From positions 1 through 64,000 of the forward strand of contig JAUWMT010000004.1 in assembly GCA_030613025.1 (NCBI GenBank): a stretch of DNA of 64,000 bases. The letters run 5' to 3'. This document shows, in pieces, positions 53,601-60,827 of this stretch; the first letter of the stretch is position 1, and each line of letters starts with the position of its first letter. Source of the DNA: Candidatus Cloacimonadota bacterium. Its GTDB lineage: Bacteria > Cloacimonadota > Cloacimonadia > JGIOTU-2. Made by a program: the position numbers and the translations under genes. The notes below the pieces were generated by a model that saw only the letters and a list, made by a program, of their open reading frames with translations, had not been told where the DNA came from and searched no databases.

Positions 53601-54876
53601 ATTCTTTGCGATCAAGACAACGGATGAAAACAGCAATGAGTCCGGGCTATCAAATGTGGTATCGGGACAAATTCTTGGTGATCTCACACCCCCTTCAGCA
53701 GTTAACAACCTTATCATTACTAATGTCACATATGAAAGTATGACGCTTTCATGGACAGCAGTCGGAGACGATGGTCTCTCGGGTACTGCATCAGAATATG
53801 TAATAAAAATCCATACTGAAGAAATTACAGAGCAGAACTGGAATTCAATTCCGGAATATTCTCAAAACATGACACCCCAGCCATCCGGTTCATTAGAAAT
53901 GCTGCAGGTTGAAAATCTTTCACCCGAGACTGAATATTTTGCAGCGATGAAAGTCCTTGATGAGAATCAGAATATTTCCGAGCTCTCAAATGTGCCGAAT
54001 GCCACTACACTTGAAGAGCCGGATATTATTCCTCCGGATGCGATTACCGATCTGGATAGTGAAGCCGATGAAACTACGATCACATTGAGCTGGACTGCAC
54101 CGGGAGATGATGGCAGCACCGGAACTGCTGCGTTTTATGAAATTCGAAGATCAGAAGAGCTGATCACAGAAGCGAACTGGTCTGATGCGACACTTCTCGA
54201 TAACCCACCTTCACCTCAACCTGCTGGAACTGTGCAATCCTATGATGTGACAGGTTTGGCAAGCGGGATCGTCTATTATTTTGCAATAAAAACCTTTGAT
54301 GATGCAATGAATGTATCTGATCTTTCAAATGTCATTTTTGATATGCTCGAAGAAGATACTACTCCACCTGCACAGATCACCGATCTTATGGTTATAACTG
54401 GTTATGCAATTAATAATTCCACGATAAAGATCCAATGGACAGCACCCGGTGATGATGGCAACGTTGGAACTGCCGATCATTATGAGATACGCTATGCAAC
54501 CTTTGAAATAAATGAATTGAATTGGGGTTCAGCTCAAATATATCCAATTCCTCCCACTCCTCAACCTGCAGGAACGATTCAGACATGTAGCGTTACGGGA
54601 TTGAGCGCTGCAACGATTTATTACTTTGCAATTAAAGCATATGATGAAAATAATAATGCAGGCAGTGCTTCGAATTCGCCCAGCGGAAAAATTGTTTATC
54701 AAATCAATGCAGGTCCCTGCAATGGTTGTGGTAACTGCGTGAGTCATTGCCCGGAAAATGCGATCACAGATCATGGCTCCTATGCATCCATTGATCCGGA
54801 TTTGTGTGTAGCTTGCGGCGTTTGCGTCAATTGGTGCCCGAGAAATGCAATTCATTTGTATGTGGTGAGTTATTAA
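50623..54876 (+). CDS. Giant ferredoxin / 12x FN3-repeat protein (5'-truncated by in-frame stop)
   Basis: 1417 codons from the first internal ATG; the frame is continuous from the stop at 50506. The ORF therefore starts in mid-domain, in the second half of an N-terminal 2[4Fe-4S] pair (CIQCMKCIDVFTCKENA, upstream CTGCYECINDFECPQNA; both CX2CX2CX5C). Twelve FN3-like repeats of about 110 aa follow, each with a W(T/S)APGDDG...GTA motif and a YYFAIK..DE..N.S-LSN end. The C-terminus is another 2[4Fe-4S] pair (CNGCGNCVSHCPENAI, CVACGVCVNWCPRNAI). With the lipoprotein start it is probably a long periplasmic or surface rod with iron-sulfur centres at both ends. Neighbour gene ATG begins directly after its stop. 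Confidence 0.85.
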   Translation: MKCIDVFTCKENAITIKKDVIAPCEIKDFYTCSDSAGRLEIQFTVPGDDSTEGRAYNYSLIITSNNDIIEYDFEVPIPSEANTLEYWRIDDLPFNEIVTVKLDAYDEVGNESGSVQETLTIADVDTIAPAAITDLESTPQLTTIELQWTSPDDDGYKGNAVSYEIKKAEQYITEEIWQDAEILNNVPIPGEPNTLQTFVVDDSLVQDIIYYFAIKTTDDSGNISELSNCTYNEIIGDTIQPATITDLEVTSTGIYTVHIRWTAPGDDGLEGSAEYYVIKIAQDVITEDNWSSIEEYANTIIPQSAGGTENFLFDGLEGNTEYYISIKAVDEIGNISGLSNVVQAVTQELPDETPPNPISDLAAEESETEITLSWTAPGDDGNVGTASFYVLKYSEEFITSDNWSAALTLPNAPIPEESGSVQEYVVNELNSGIEYYFAIRSYDDVLNISDLSNVVSASLLQDTTPLADITDLQAESAETEIVLQWSAPGDDGDVGTATLYDLRYSLVVISEANWQDATMIDDVPDPLPAGTVQSYVFNDGSVGTDYFFAIKSIDDNENVSGISNVVTGQILGDINPPSAVQDLSANATEETITLRWTAPGDDGNIGTAQSYDIRYSTEQLDDTNWDDAIQCDDEPAPLLSGTEQQYVLNNLIPGEIYYFGLKTADENGNISLLSNVVSSALLQDTTPPAAIDDLLIINVSSYSIQIRWTAVGDDGNEGTADSYVIKINNEEINDSNWESIPEYDQNITPQQSGMEETLLISQIQPETEYYIGMKVFDEAQNISGLSNIVNATTTATLDTIPPAQITDLSANSTEIDITLSWTAVGDDGDEGLAALYEMKRNTETITPENWDASELLSNLPLPAEPGTIQSYVVTDAEPGQTYYFALITYDDASNASLISNNASGALLQDTIPPAQITDLSANSTEIDITLSWTAPGDDGNTGTAESYDMRYALEEITETNWQNAIVINDVAAPSSAGTVQSYIFDDGPIALDLFFAIKTTDENSNESGLSNVVSGQILGDLTPPSAVNNLIITNVTYESMTLSWTAVGDDGLSGTASEYVIKIHTEEITEQNWNSIPEYSQNMTPQPSGSLEMLQVENLSPETEYFAAMKVLDENQNISELSNVPNATTLEEPDIIPPDAITDLDSEADETTITLSWTAPGDDGSTGTAAFYEIRRSEELITEANWSDATLLDNPPSPQPAGTVQSYDVTGLASGIVYYFAIKTFDDAMNVSDLSNVIFDMLEEDTTPPAQITDLMVITGYAINNSTIKIQWTAPGDDGNVGTADHYEIRYATFEINELNWGSAQIYPIPPTPQPAGTIQTCSVTGLSAATIYYFAIKAYDENNNAGSASNSPSGKIVYQINAGPCNGCGNCVSHCPENAITDHGSYASIDPDLCVACGVCVNWCPRNAIHLYVVSY
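53014..53438 (+). repeat. 333-bp-period direct repeat within the FN3 array
   Basis: About 92 bp at 53014-53105 recur nearly identically at 53347-53438 (period 333 bp = 111 codons), encoding the PPAQITDLSANSTEIDITLSWTA starts of two adjacent FN3 repeats. Points to recent duplication or conversion. Confidence 0.8.
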
Positions 54877-55125
54877 ATGAAGACAAAAAAGAGAAAATCA
54901 ATCATAATAGTCATTGCTGTTTTGGCGATTATGCTGGTGATCATTGCTGCAACAGAATCGAAACCAATTGTGTGGAAAGAGAGTTGCACCGGATGTGGAG
55001 ACTGTGCAAATTACTGTCCTGTAAATGCGATTAAAGTGATAAATGGCAAAGCAGTCATCGATCATGAAAGGTGCGTCAACTGCAAGTTGTGTATCACCAC
55101 CTGCACATTTGGAGCGCTTGAATAG
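54877..55125 (+). CDS. Membrane-anchored or secreted 2[4Fe-4S] ferredoxin
   Basis: 82 aa. A basic start (MKTKKRKS) and a hydrophobic helix (IIIVIAVLAIMLVIIAA) look like a signal anchor, then two [4Fe-4S] motifs (CTGCGDCANYCPVNA, CVNCKLCITTCTFGA). Begins directly after the giant gene stop. Positive-inside predicts the ferredoxin domain outside the cytoplasm. Short partner for the neighbouring exported ferredoxins. Confidence 0.88.
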   Translation: MKTKKRKSIIIVIAVLAIMLVIIAATESKPIVWKESCTGCGDCANYCPVNAIKVINGKAVIDHERCVNCKLCITTCTFGALE

Positions 55126-55126
55126 T

Positions 55127-55372
55127 ATGAAAAAATTAGTACGAATTTTGATATTCATAATCTGCGTACTTATACTCTTCTGGGGGTGTAAAAATTTTAT
55201 CGGTATCAAGTACACGGTTGATGAAGCAAGCTGTATCGGTTGCGGTCGCTGCTATGATGCCTGTCCTCATAATGCAATATTTTATAATGCGGGAAAAGCA
55301 GTCATAATTCAGAGCAAATGCAAACAGTGCGGACTGTGTGTGCCCGTATGTCCTAATGATGCGATCCATTAA
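55127..55372 (+). CDS. Lipoprotein 2[4Fe-4S] ferredoxin
   Basis: The ORF track starts at 55043, but ATG 55127 begins MKKLVRILIFIICVLILFWGC, a lipobox, and lies 1 nt after the previous stop (81 aa). Two clusters: CIGCGRCYDACPHNA and CKQCGLCVPVCPNDA. Expected to be tethered to a membrane outside the cytoplasm. Confidence 0.88.
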   Translation: MKKLVRILIFIICVLILFWGCKNFIGIKYTVDEASCIGCGRCYDACPHNAIFYNAGKAVIIQSKCKQCGLCVPVCPNDAIH

Positions 55373-55378
55373 GAGTCT

Positions 55379-56542
55379 ATGAAGAAATATTTTCTTTTTA
55401 TCATACTATTTCTCATTGCACAAATCTTATATGCAGAAGTGCAGCTTTCTTATGATTTTACATATGATGAGAGTGAAGGTGTTAGTCATAGGATCGCTTC
55501 GTATATAACCACACTCTCACAATCGTGGCTTATTGAAAATATCACAAACGGCTCATTTCATCCTGAAGCTGATAAAGAAAAGCAGAATGATGATACACAA
55601 TATTATTTATTGAATTACATCAGGAACAAAATTATTGCAAGTCACTTTTCTGATAATTATATCATCTCTGCATATCTTTCGGGAGAGTATGATTTTGGGA
55701 AAAATATTAAGACCAATATTGCAGGATTGCCCTATCAATATACACTTCAGCACGGACTTTATCCAGGTTTCAGGGCAAATTATACATATTCAAATCTTGA
55801 AACGGATCTTTCTGTGGATTACGACTCAAAAAAATTCAGATATGAAACTGCCGACAGCACCGAAGAATATTACACTGAGGCAAATGTTCAGGGAAGGATT
55901 AAAACCTCACTTTCATTATCCAATCCGCTAAAAGCATACTTCGAAGCGTATCATTATAATGACTTGAATGAAAGCAGCCAATTTGATTATTCCCAATTAT
56001 TTGCCGGCTTATCTTTTGATAAAAAGCTCAATCATATTCATTATCTCAGCATGGATGTTGCTGGTGGATACTCGGATATAGATTCGTTATTCCCTTATAC
56101 TTTCCGCTCTGAAGCACGGTTGACAAGCAAGTTCATTCATAACTGGATGATGGTCACTAAACTTTCTTATGATGTGTGGGCAAACAAAGAAATTGATGGG
56201 ATTTATGTCGGAAAGCATTTTGCCGAACTGCTTGTTCAGAAGAATTTCTCGTTCACGCCAAATAATGAGGTGAGCAAACTGCAACTATCAGCAGCACATT
56301 ATTTTCTGAATAATTATACTTTATTGAAAACAAAACTGGAATTTTATATCAAAAAAATGATGTTCTCGATTTCCTACAGACGATATATTGGCAAGAACTC
56401 GCCTTATGATAATAAATTCATCGGGAAGATTTGCTATCCTATTTTCTCCAATGTTCGGTTATCCTATAGCTATCATTTTCAGGATAATCATGTGATTCCT
56501 GAAGTCAATGCTCATTCATGCGGGATCGATGTATTCTTTTAG
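55379..56542 (+). CDS. Outer-membrane beta-barrel, partner of exported ferredoxins
   Basis: 387 aa. Signal peptide (to LYAE), then many amphipathic beta segments with Y/F edges to a terminal FF, with no known family motif. Its place, 6 nt after a lipoprotein ferredoxin and 3 nt before a CcdA-like gene, recalls porin-cytochrome conduits, with ferredoxins in place of cytochromes. That role is inference from context. Confidence 0.8.
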   Translation: MKKYFLFIILFLIAQILYAEVQLSYDFTYDESEGVSHRIASYITTLSQSWLIENITNGSFHPEADKEKQNDDTQYYLLNYIRNKIIASHFSDNYIISAYLSGEYDFGKNIKTNIAGLPYQYTLQHGLYPGFRANYTYSNLETDLSVDYDSKKFRYETADSTEEYYTEANVQGRIKTSLSLSNPLKAYFEAYHYNDLNESSQFDYSQLFAGLSFDKKLNHIHYLSMDVAGGYSDIDSLFPYTFRSEARLTSKFIHNWMMVTKLSYDVWANKEIDGIYVGKHFAELLVQKNFSFTPNNEVSKLQLSAAHYFLNNYTLLKTKLEFYIKKMMFSISYRRYIGKNSPYDNKFIGKICYPIFSNVRLSYSYHFQDNHVIPEVNAHSCGIDVFF

Positions 56543-56545
56543 ATT

Positions 56546-57544
56546 ATGCTAAAAACACTTGCAGAGGGATTCATGCTTGGGCTCGCAACCGGTTCTGTTT
56601 GTCTTGTAACCTGTACTCCCATATATTTGCCATATCTGCTTTCTGAAGAACGCAGGTTGATAAAAAGTATTGGTGTTGTCGCAGAAATTTCTGTCGGAAG
56701 ATTTTTTTCTTACATTGCCTTTGGTGCTATTGCCGGTTATGTAGGCGCGAATATTTCACAGATAAATAGAACAATTTTTACTTCAATTGCATACGTTCTG
56801 CTTTCGGTTTATTTAATTCTAAATGCAGTTCGTGCACGTCAGCACGATAAGAAATGTCATATTTCAAAATTTGCAAATATTACAAAAAGTGCCTTTATCC
56901 TGGGAATTCTTACCGGAATAAGTTTCTGTCCCGCATTTCTAATTGCTCTTTCCAAAGCAGTAAATCTTGGGGGAGTGGTAAGCGGCATGATGCTTTTTCT
57001 CGGATTTTTTGCAGGTACGACGCTCTATCTAATACCAATTGCATTTATCGGTCTGCTATCACGAATTCAGATAATGAAAAAGATCGGACAGGTTGCTTCT
57101 CTGGTCATAGCAGCATGGTTTATTTTCAGTGGTATAAGAGGATTGATCCAACTAAATAAGCAACATAGCTACGCAGAAATCCAGCTAAAAGGCAATGAGC
57201 GGTTAGTAGATGTCTTTGCACCTGATCAACAAATAATAATTTTATCTTCTGATGAAGATGCTGAGTATTTTATGTCTTTGCAGGATTCCTTTAAACTACG
57301 AAATAAACAACATGTCCTTTTTCTGCAGAATAACGCAGAATCTGCGGATTCATTACTAAAATACGAAAAGAGTATCGTGTTTTATGATAAGGGAATTGAT
57401 GATGAAAAATTCAAATCCCTTCTTCATAATTTTGATGTATTTTATATAGAAAAAAAATATCCGATCAGCCGAATGCTAACTTTTTTGAATAAATTTACCT
57501 TTAAGACAGAAACAACGCTTCAGTGGGATTTCAAAGAAAAGTAA
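56546..57544 (+). CDS. CcdA/DsbD-like membrane protein
   Basis: 332 aa, about six membrane helices in 1-205 with cysteines in VCLVTCTPIYLPYL and ISFCPAFLI, the CcdA/DsbD (also UreH/TauE-like) redox pair positions. The C-terminal ~125 residues are soluble (DVFAPDQQIIILSS...) with no motif I know. It may carry electrons to extracytoplasmic partners, or help mature the iron-sulfur proteins. Ends one base before the convergent HD gene. Confidence 0.8.
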   Translation: MLKTLAEGFMLGLATGSVCLVTCTPIYLPYLLSEERRLIKSIGVVAEISVGRFFSYIAFGAIAGYVGANISQINRTIFTSIAYVLLSVYLILNAVRARQHDKKCHISKFANITKSAFILGILTGISFCPAFLIALSKAVNLGGVVSGMMLFLGFFAGTTLYLIPIAFIGLLSRIQIMKKIGQVASLVIAAWFIFSGIRGLIQLNKQHSYAEIQLKGNERLVDVFAPDQQIIILSSDEDAEYFMSLQDSFKLRNKQHVLFLQNNAESADSLLKYEKSIVFYDKGIDDEKFKSLLHNFDVFYIEKKYPISRMLTFLNKFTFKTETTLQWDFKEK

Positions 57545-58351
57545 TTACAGATACTGCATCATATCTTTATTTTTGACTTGTCCGTAAAGTTCGATATAGG
57601 GCTTCACCGGACTTGAAATGATCTTTGGGAATAGCACTTCTTCGATCTGGAAGAAACCGGCAGACTGCGACATTTCTATCAAAATTTTAATAGGTTTCTT
57701 ATCTCCCGGAAGAATATTCACTTTTTGAATCGAGCTTGCTGAATACTTGTGAATATCTCCTACTCGCGGTTGCTGAGATAGGAGTGTGGTGATGCGTGAG
57801 CGACCTTTTTCCATATCACAGCCATCACCGATAAGAACAAGACCTGCTTCAAGAGAATATATCTTTTCTGAAGCCATGTGTCCGAAAATGCCTTCTATGA
57901 TCATTGCTTTCAAAATTGTTTTTTTGTGGATGTTATCCTTATAAACTGTGTCGAGAATACGCCGGATGATCGGTTCGGCAAAGATAATTCCAATAATCTC
58001 ATGATGATCACGAGTAGCGGTCATGCCTACGTCATGAAGCAGTGATGCGGTCAATACGCATACTTCACTATCCTCATAAGTGCCCAGTTTTTCAGATTCA
58101 AGATTGAGCTTAATGCCTGCACCATGAAGCAGATCGAACATGATGAGTGCATTCAAGGCGGCAGTTCTCATGTGAACGGGACCGTGATCATTGAAACCGA
58201 GACGCTTTATGGAAACAGTATTTGCATAGTCCTGAAGCGCTTGTATCTCAGGATCATTAAAAATATAGTTCGCTACTTTGGTGGATTTTCCTTCAAGGTG
58301 AGAGAGAATTGCTTTTTCAAGAGCAATTTGTTTATGAGTTTTCTTAAACAT
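57545..58351 (-). CDS. HD-domain metal-dependent phosphohydrolase
   Basis: 268 aa. HD motif in SLLHDVGMTATRDHHEI, first His near HGPVHMRTA and the Asp in IGDGCDMEKGRSR. Family removes phosphate from nucleotides or second messengers. Convergent with the CcdA-like gene, no clear operon. Confidence 0.88.
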   Translation of the reverse strand: MFKKTHKQIALEKAILSHLEGKSTKVANYIFNDPEIQALQDYANTVSIKRLGFNDHGPVHMRTAALNALIMFDLLHGAGIKLNLESEKLGTYEDSEVCVLTASLLHDVGMTATRDHHEIIGIIFAEPIIRRILDTVYKDNIHKKTILKAMIIEGIFGHMASEKIYSLEAGLVLIGDGCDMEKGRSRITTLLSQQPRVGDIHKYSASSIQKVNILPGDKKPIKILIEMSQSAGFFQIEEVLFPKIISSPVKPYIELYGQVKNKDMMQYL

Positions 58352-58494
58352 AATAAGTTATCTTTTCCATTTATTTTTTTCATTGATAGTTTAGTGTTTA
58401 TGCAAATCGTGTCAATAAGATTGTGATGAGTAAGTGCTATATTTAAAAAAATGGTTCCTTTTATTTATAAGTAGGTCGATATACTTAAAATCTG

Positions 58495-58525
58495 AATATC
58501 CAATATCCAACACGGAATATCCAAT
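58495..58525. repeat. Left 31-bp inverted repeat
   Basis: AATATCCAATATCCAACACG... exactly matches the reverse complement of 58911-58941. The pair brackets a 447-bp segment with the decayed S23-like gene. Confidence 0.85.
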
Positions 58526-58610
58526 ATCCATCTCCCGTAATAAAGGGGACAATTTTGTTGAAGGTTGAATTAATTTTGCCTTTACTATTATCTTCAACCA
58601 CAATTCGGTT

Positions 58611-58688
58611 ACCTTGCGGATGGTTGAAAACCTCCGCAATGGTAATCCGCTCACAACCATTGCGAAGATCAAGACCATTCGCAAGGTT
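58611..58688. repeat. Nested palindrome, TTGCGAA family
   Basis: Outer arms ACCTTGCGGATGGT / ACCATTCGCAAGGT and an inner pair CCTCCGCAATGGT / ACCATTGCGAAG. It directly abuts the truncated end of the four-helix-bundle pseudogene. Confidence 0.75.
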
Positions 58689-58892
58689 TCAGAGTGTTTC
58701 AGCACTTTGTGCCTCTCCGTAATTTGGAGCAGGTGAAATTCCGCTTAGTATTTGAGAAAAGATGTGTTTACCTTCTTTTGTTTCAGGTAGCTGTTCAGAA
58801 ACGTTAATAATTTTAACCGCATAATCACTAAGACGTTCCTGCAAGTTGAACTTCTTTTACTTTTTCTCTTTATTCTTTTCTTTCTCACTCAT
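58689..58892 (-). pseudogene. Decayed four-helix-bundle (S23-like) protein gene
   Basis: From ATG 58892: MSEKEKNKEKK, then TAA, then in frame KKFNLQERLSDYAVKIINV, GKHIFSQIL and SPAPNYGEAQSAETL stop. This is the N-terminal half of the S23/IVS-type four-helix-bundle family. The usual second half is absent and a palindrome starts at the cut. Two lesions make it non-functional. Confidence 0.8.
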
Positions 58893-58910
58893 TTATTTTT
58901 TTCCTTCATT

Positions 58911-58941
58911 ATTGGATATTCCGTGTTGGATATTGGATATT
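58911..58941. repeat. Right 31-bp inverted repeat
   Basis: Perfect inverted copy of 58495-58525, next to the start of the four-helix-bundle remnant. Confidence 0.85.
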
Positions 58942-58980
58942 ATTAACTTAACCACTCAATTCTCAAAAGAGTTAAAAAAA

Positions 58981-59916
58981 TTAAGTAGCAACCTGATATG
59001 TCTTATTATTCCAAATAGTTAGTTGTTTTAATCCGAAATCAATTTTATTAAAAGGTTCAAAATTCAGAATTATAGCTTCCTTTATAGAATTACGGTTTAT
59101 TTCTTTAGCTCCAATATGATAAAAATGTTCTCTTGTTAAGATTTTAAAATTACTCCACAGTTTTTCAATATTTGGATTTTTTCTATACTTATTACTGTGC
59201 CAGGTGGAGAGAATAAAATTGGTTTTTGATGATTTTAATAATTCATATAATTTTAATTCACTACTTTCGTTCCAGGAATTGTAATAATCAACATGTCTTC
59301 CATAATATGGAGGATCACAATATATGAAGTCGTTAGATTTTGCGGAAGTGATAATCGCTTCAAAATCTTTATTCGTGAATTTCCATGAATTTCTTTGTAT
59401 AATAAACTGAATTGCTGAAACTTGATTCACTATTTTAGTTATATAGCTTTTTGAAAATCTATTTGGTTTTTTACAAAAAGGTATATTAAATAACCCGTGG
59501 GAATTAAATCTCATTACACCATTAAAGCCAGCTCTGGATAAAAAGAGAAAATCAAGCGGATCATGTTTAGCATTAAAGCGATCCCTGATTTTATAATAAT
59601 GAGACTCACCCTTTGTGCTTAAAAAGTAGCCCTCTTTTTCCAAGTATTCCCTAATGATGAATTCATTAATTAAATTTGATTGCAAGGATATATAAAAATT
59701 TATTATATGTGGATTTATATCGTTCATGAGTGCATGTCGAGCTCCAGAATTAAAACCAACTACACCTGATCCCAAAAAAGGTTCGACCCAAGTTGATTCT
59801 TTATGCAGTATTGAATTGGATAATATCCATTGAACCAATTTTGTTTTAATTCCCTGACATTTAATTGGAGGAATTGTAACTTTATCTAGGAATTTTGGCA
59901 ATATATAGTCATTCAT
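58981..59916 (-). CDS. EcoRV-type adenine-N6 DNA methyltransferase
   Basis: 311 aa Dam/D12-class enzyme. AdoMet site FLGSGVVGFNS, catalytic motif YCDPPYYGRHVDYYNSW (DPPY). From memory it closely follows M.EcoRV (PPIKxQGIKTKLV at start, FCKKPNRF, STWHxNxYR, REHFYHIGA). It protects GATATC if paired specificity is kept. Begins 5 nt after the endonuclease stop, so R precedes M in one operon. Confidence 0.9.
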   Translation of the reverse strand: MNDYILPKFLDKVTIPPIKCQGIKTKLVQWILSNSILHKESTWVEPFLGSGVVGFNSGARHALMNDINPHIINFYISLQSNLINEFIIREYLEKEGYFLSTKGESHYYKIRDRFNAKHDPLDFLFLSRAGFNGVMRFNSHGLFNIPFCKKPNRFSKSYITKIVNQVSAIQFIIQRNSWKFTNKDFEAIITSAKSNDFIYCDPPYYGRHVDYYNSWNESSELKLYELLKSSKTNFILSTWHSNKYRKNPNIEKLWSNFKILTREHFYHIGAKEINRNSIKEAIILNFEPFNKIDFGLKQLTIWNNKTYQVAT

Positions 59917-59921
59917 AATGC

Positions 59922-60614
59922 TTAATAATTTTTCCAGTAAGTATCAAATTTCTCTTTCGATGAAAATCCTTTATCTCCGTTTTGGAAATCTTCAACTGTA
60001 TTACTTTTTATCGATCCAATGTTGGTTGTATTTCCACTTCCAGGTTTTCTTCCGGCAATTTTATATTTCTTTTGAACAAAGTATTCAATGTCACTAAATG
60101 GTGATTTAAGTTGAGATGCTTCTATTACTTGTTTTATTTCTGTAATTTTGCATTCAGGATTTCTTGAATATAAAAAACCAATGATCCAATGCTCTTTATA
60201 TTCATGATAAGGATAAAGTATATTTTTCTTGCCTTTGGGATCACGAAGATAAGACTTGTAAGAGCCAAGTGTGTAGCTGAAATTTTTCACACTTCCGTTT
60301 TTATTATATTTTCTATACGTTGACTTAACCTCAACAGCAATTTTTTTTGTATCATCTTGTTTTCTGAATAGTGTAAAATCCGGATATGCTGTTTGAGATG
60401 ATTTTTCAACGACAAGATCATTTTTCTCTGCAATTTTCATAACTATAGGTTCACAAAAAATTTCAAACATACCAGATAATATTTTTGAGTCATATGAAAG
60501 CGTATAAACTTTTGACTGTTTGGTCAAAATACCTACCAAGCCCCACTCTAATCCATCTGGGTATTGTTCTGAAATAATTTTATTGAACTCCGATATAAAA
60601 TTCATTTTAACCAA
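59922..60614 (-). CDS. EcoRV-like type II restriction endonuclease
   Basis: 230 aa (EcoRV is 245). PD-(D/E)XK site: YPDFTLF (D79) and AVEVKS (E95, K97; EcoRV uses D). YTLGSYKSYLRD, LYPYHEYKEHWIIGFLYSR and IAGRKPGSGNTTNIGSI also match EcoRV, including the base-contacting loop GSGNTTN. Cuts DNA probably at GATATC. No controller gene was found; the methylase follows. Confidence 0.9.
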   Translation of the reverse strand: MVKMNFISEFNKIISEQYPDGLEWGLVGILTKQSKVYTLSYDSKILSGMFEIFCEPIVMKIAEKNDLVVEKSSQTAYPDFTLFRKQDDTKKIAVEVKSTYRKYNKNGSVKNFSYTLGSYKSYLRDPKGKKNILYPYHEYKEHWIIGFLYSRNPECKITEIKQVIEASQLKSPFSDIEYFVQKKYKIAGRKPGSGNTTNIGSIKSNTVEDFQNGDKGFSSKEKFDTYWKNY

Positions 60615-60714
60615 CTTCTTGTTTATATTCTCATCCCAAGAATGAAATACTTGTTATATTTTTGTCAAAAAAATTAATAAAATTTAAAGGTTTTATATTG
60701 AACAAAGGAGTATC

Positions 60715-60801
60715 ATGCTTTTAAAATATTTTTTACTGGCTTTGTTTGGGATTGATGATAAGTTTAAAGGAGTGATTAATGTTCCTCTTATTGTTTTTTG
60801 A
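60715..60801 (+). CDS. Possible 28-aa small ORF
   Basis: AAAGGAG and ATG with fair spacing; MLLKYFLLALFGIDDKF, one hydrophobic stretch. In the gap between restriction and RadC-methyltransferase genes. Not like a C-protein. Weak. Confidence 0.25.
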   Translation: MLLKYFLLALFGIDDKFKGVINVPLIVF

Positions 60802-60827
60802 AAATCATTAAAATCTTTATTCATAAT

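Noticed and set aside
51611-53743. ORFs of 61-77 aa in other frames of the FN3 gene
   Set aside because: Shadows created by the repetitive codons.
60715-60801. C-protein controller for the EcoRV-like system
   Set aside because: The ORF is only 28 aa and lacks a helix-turn-helix.
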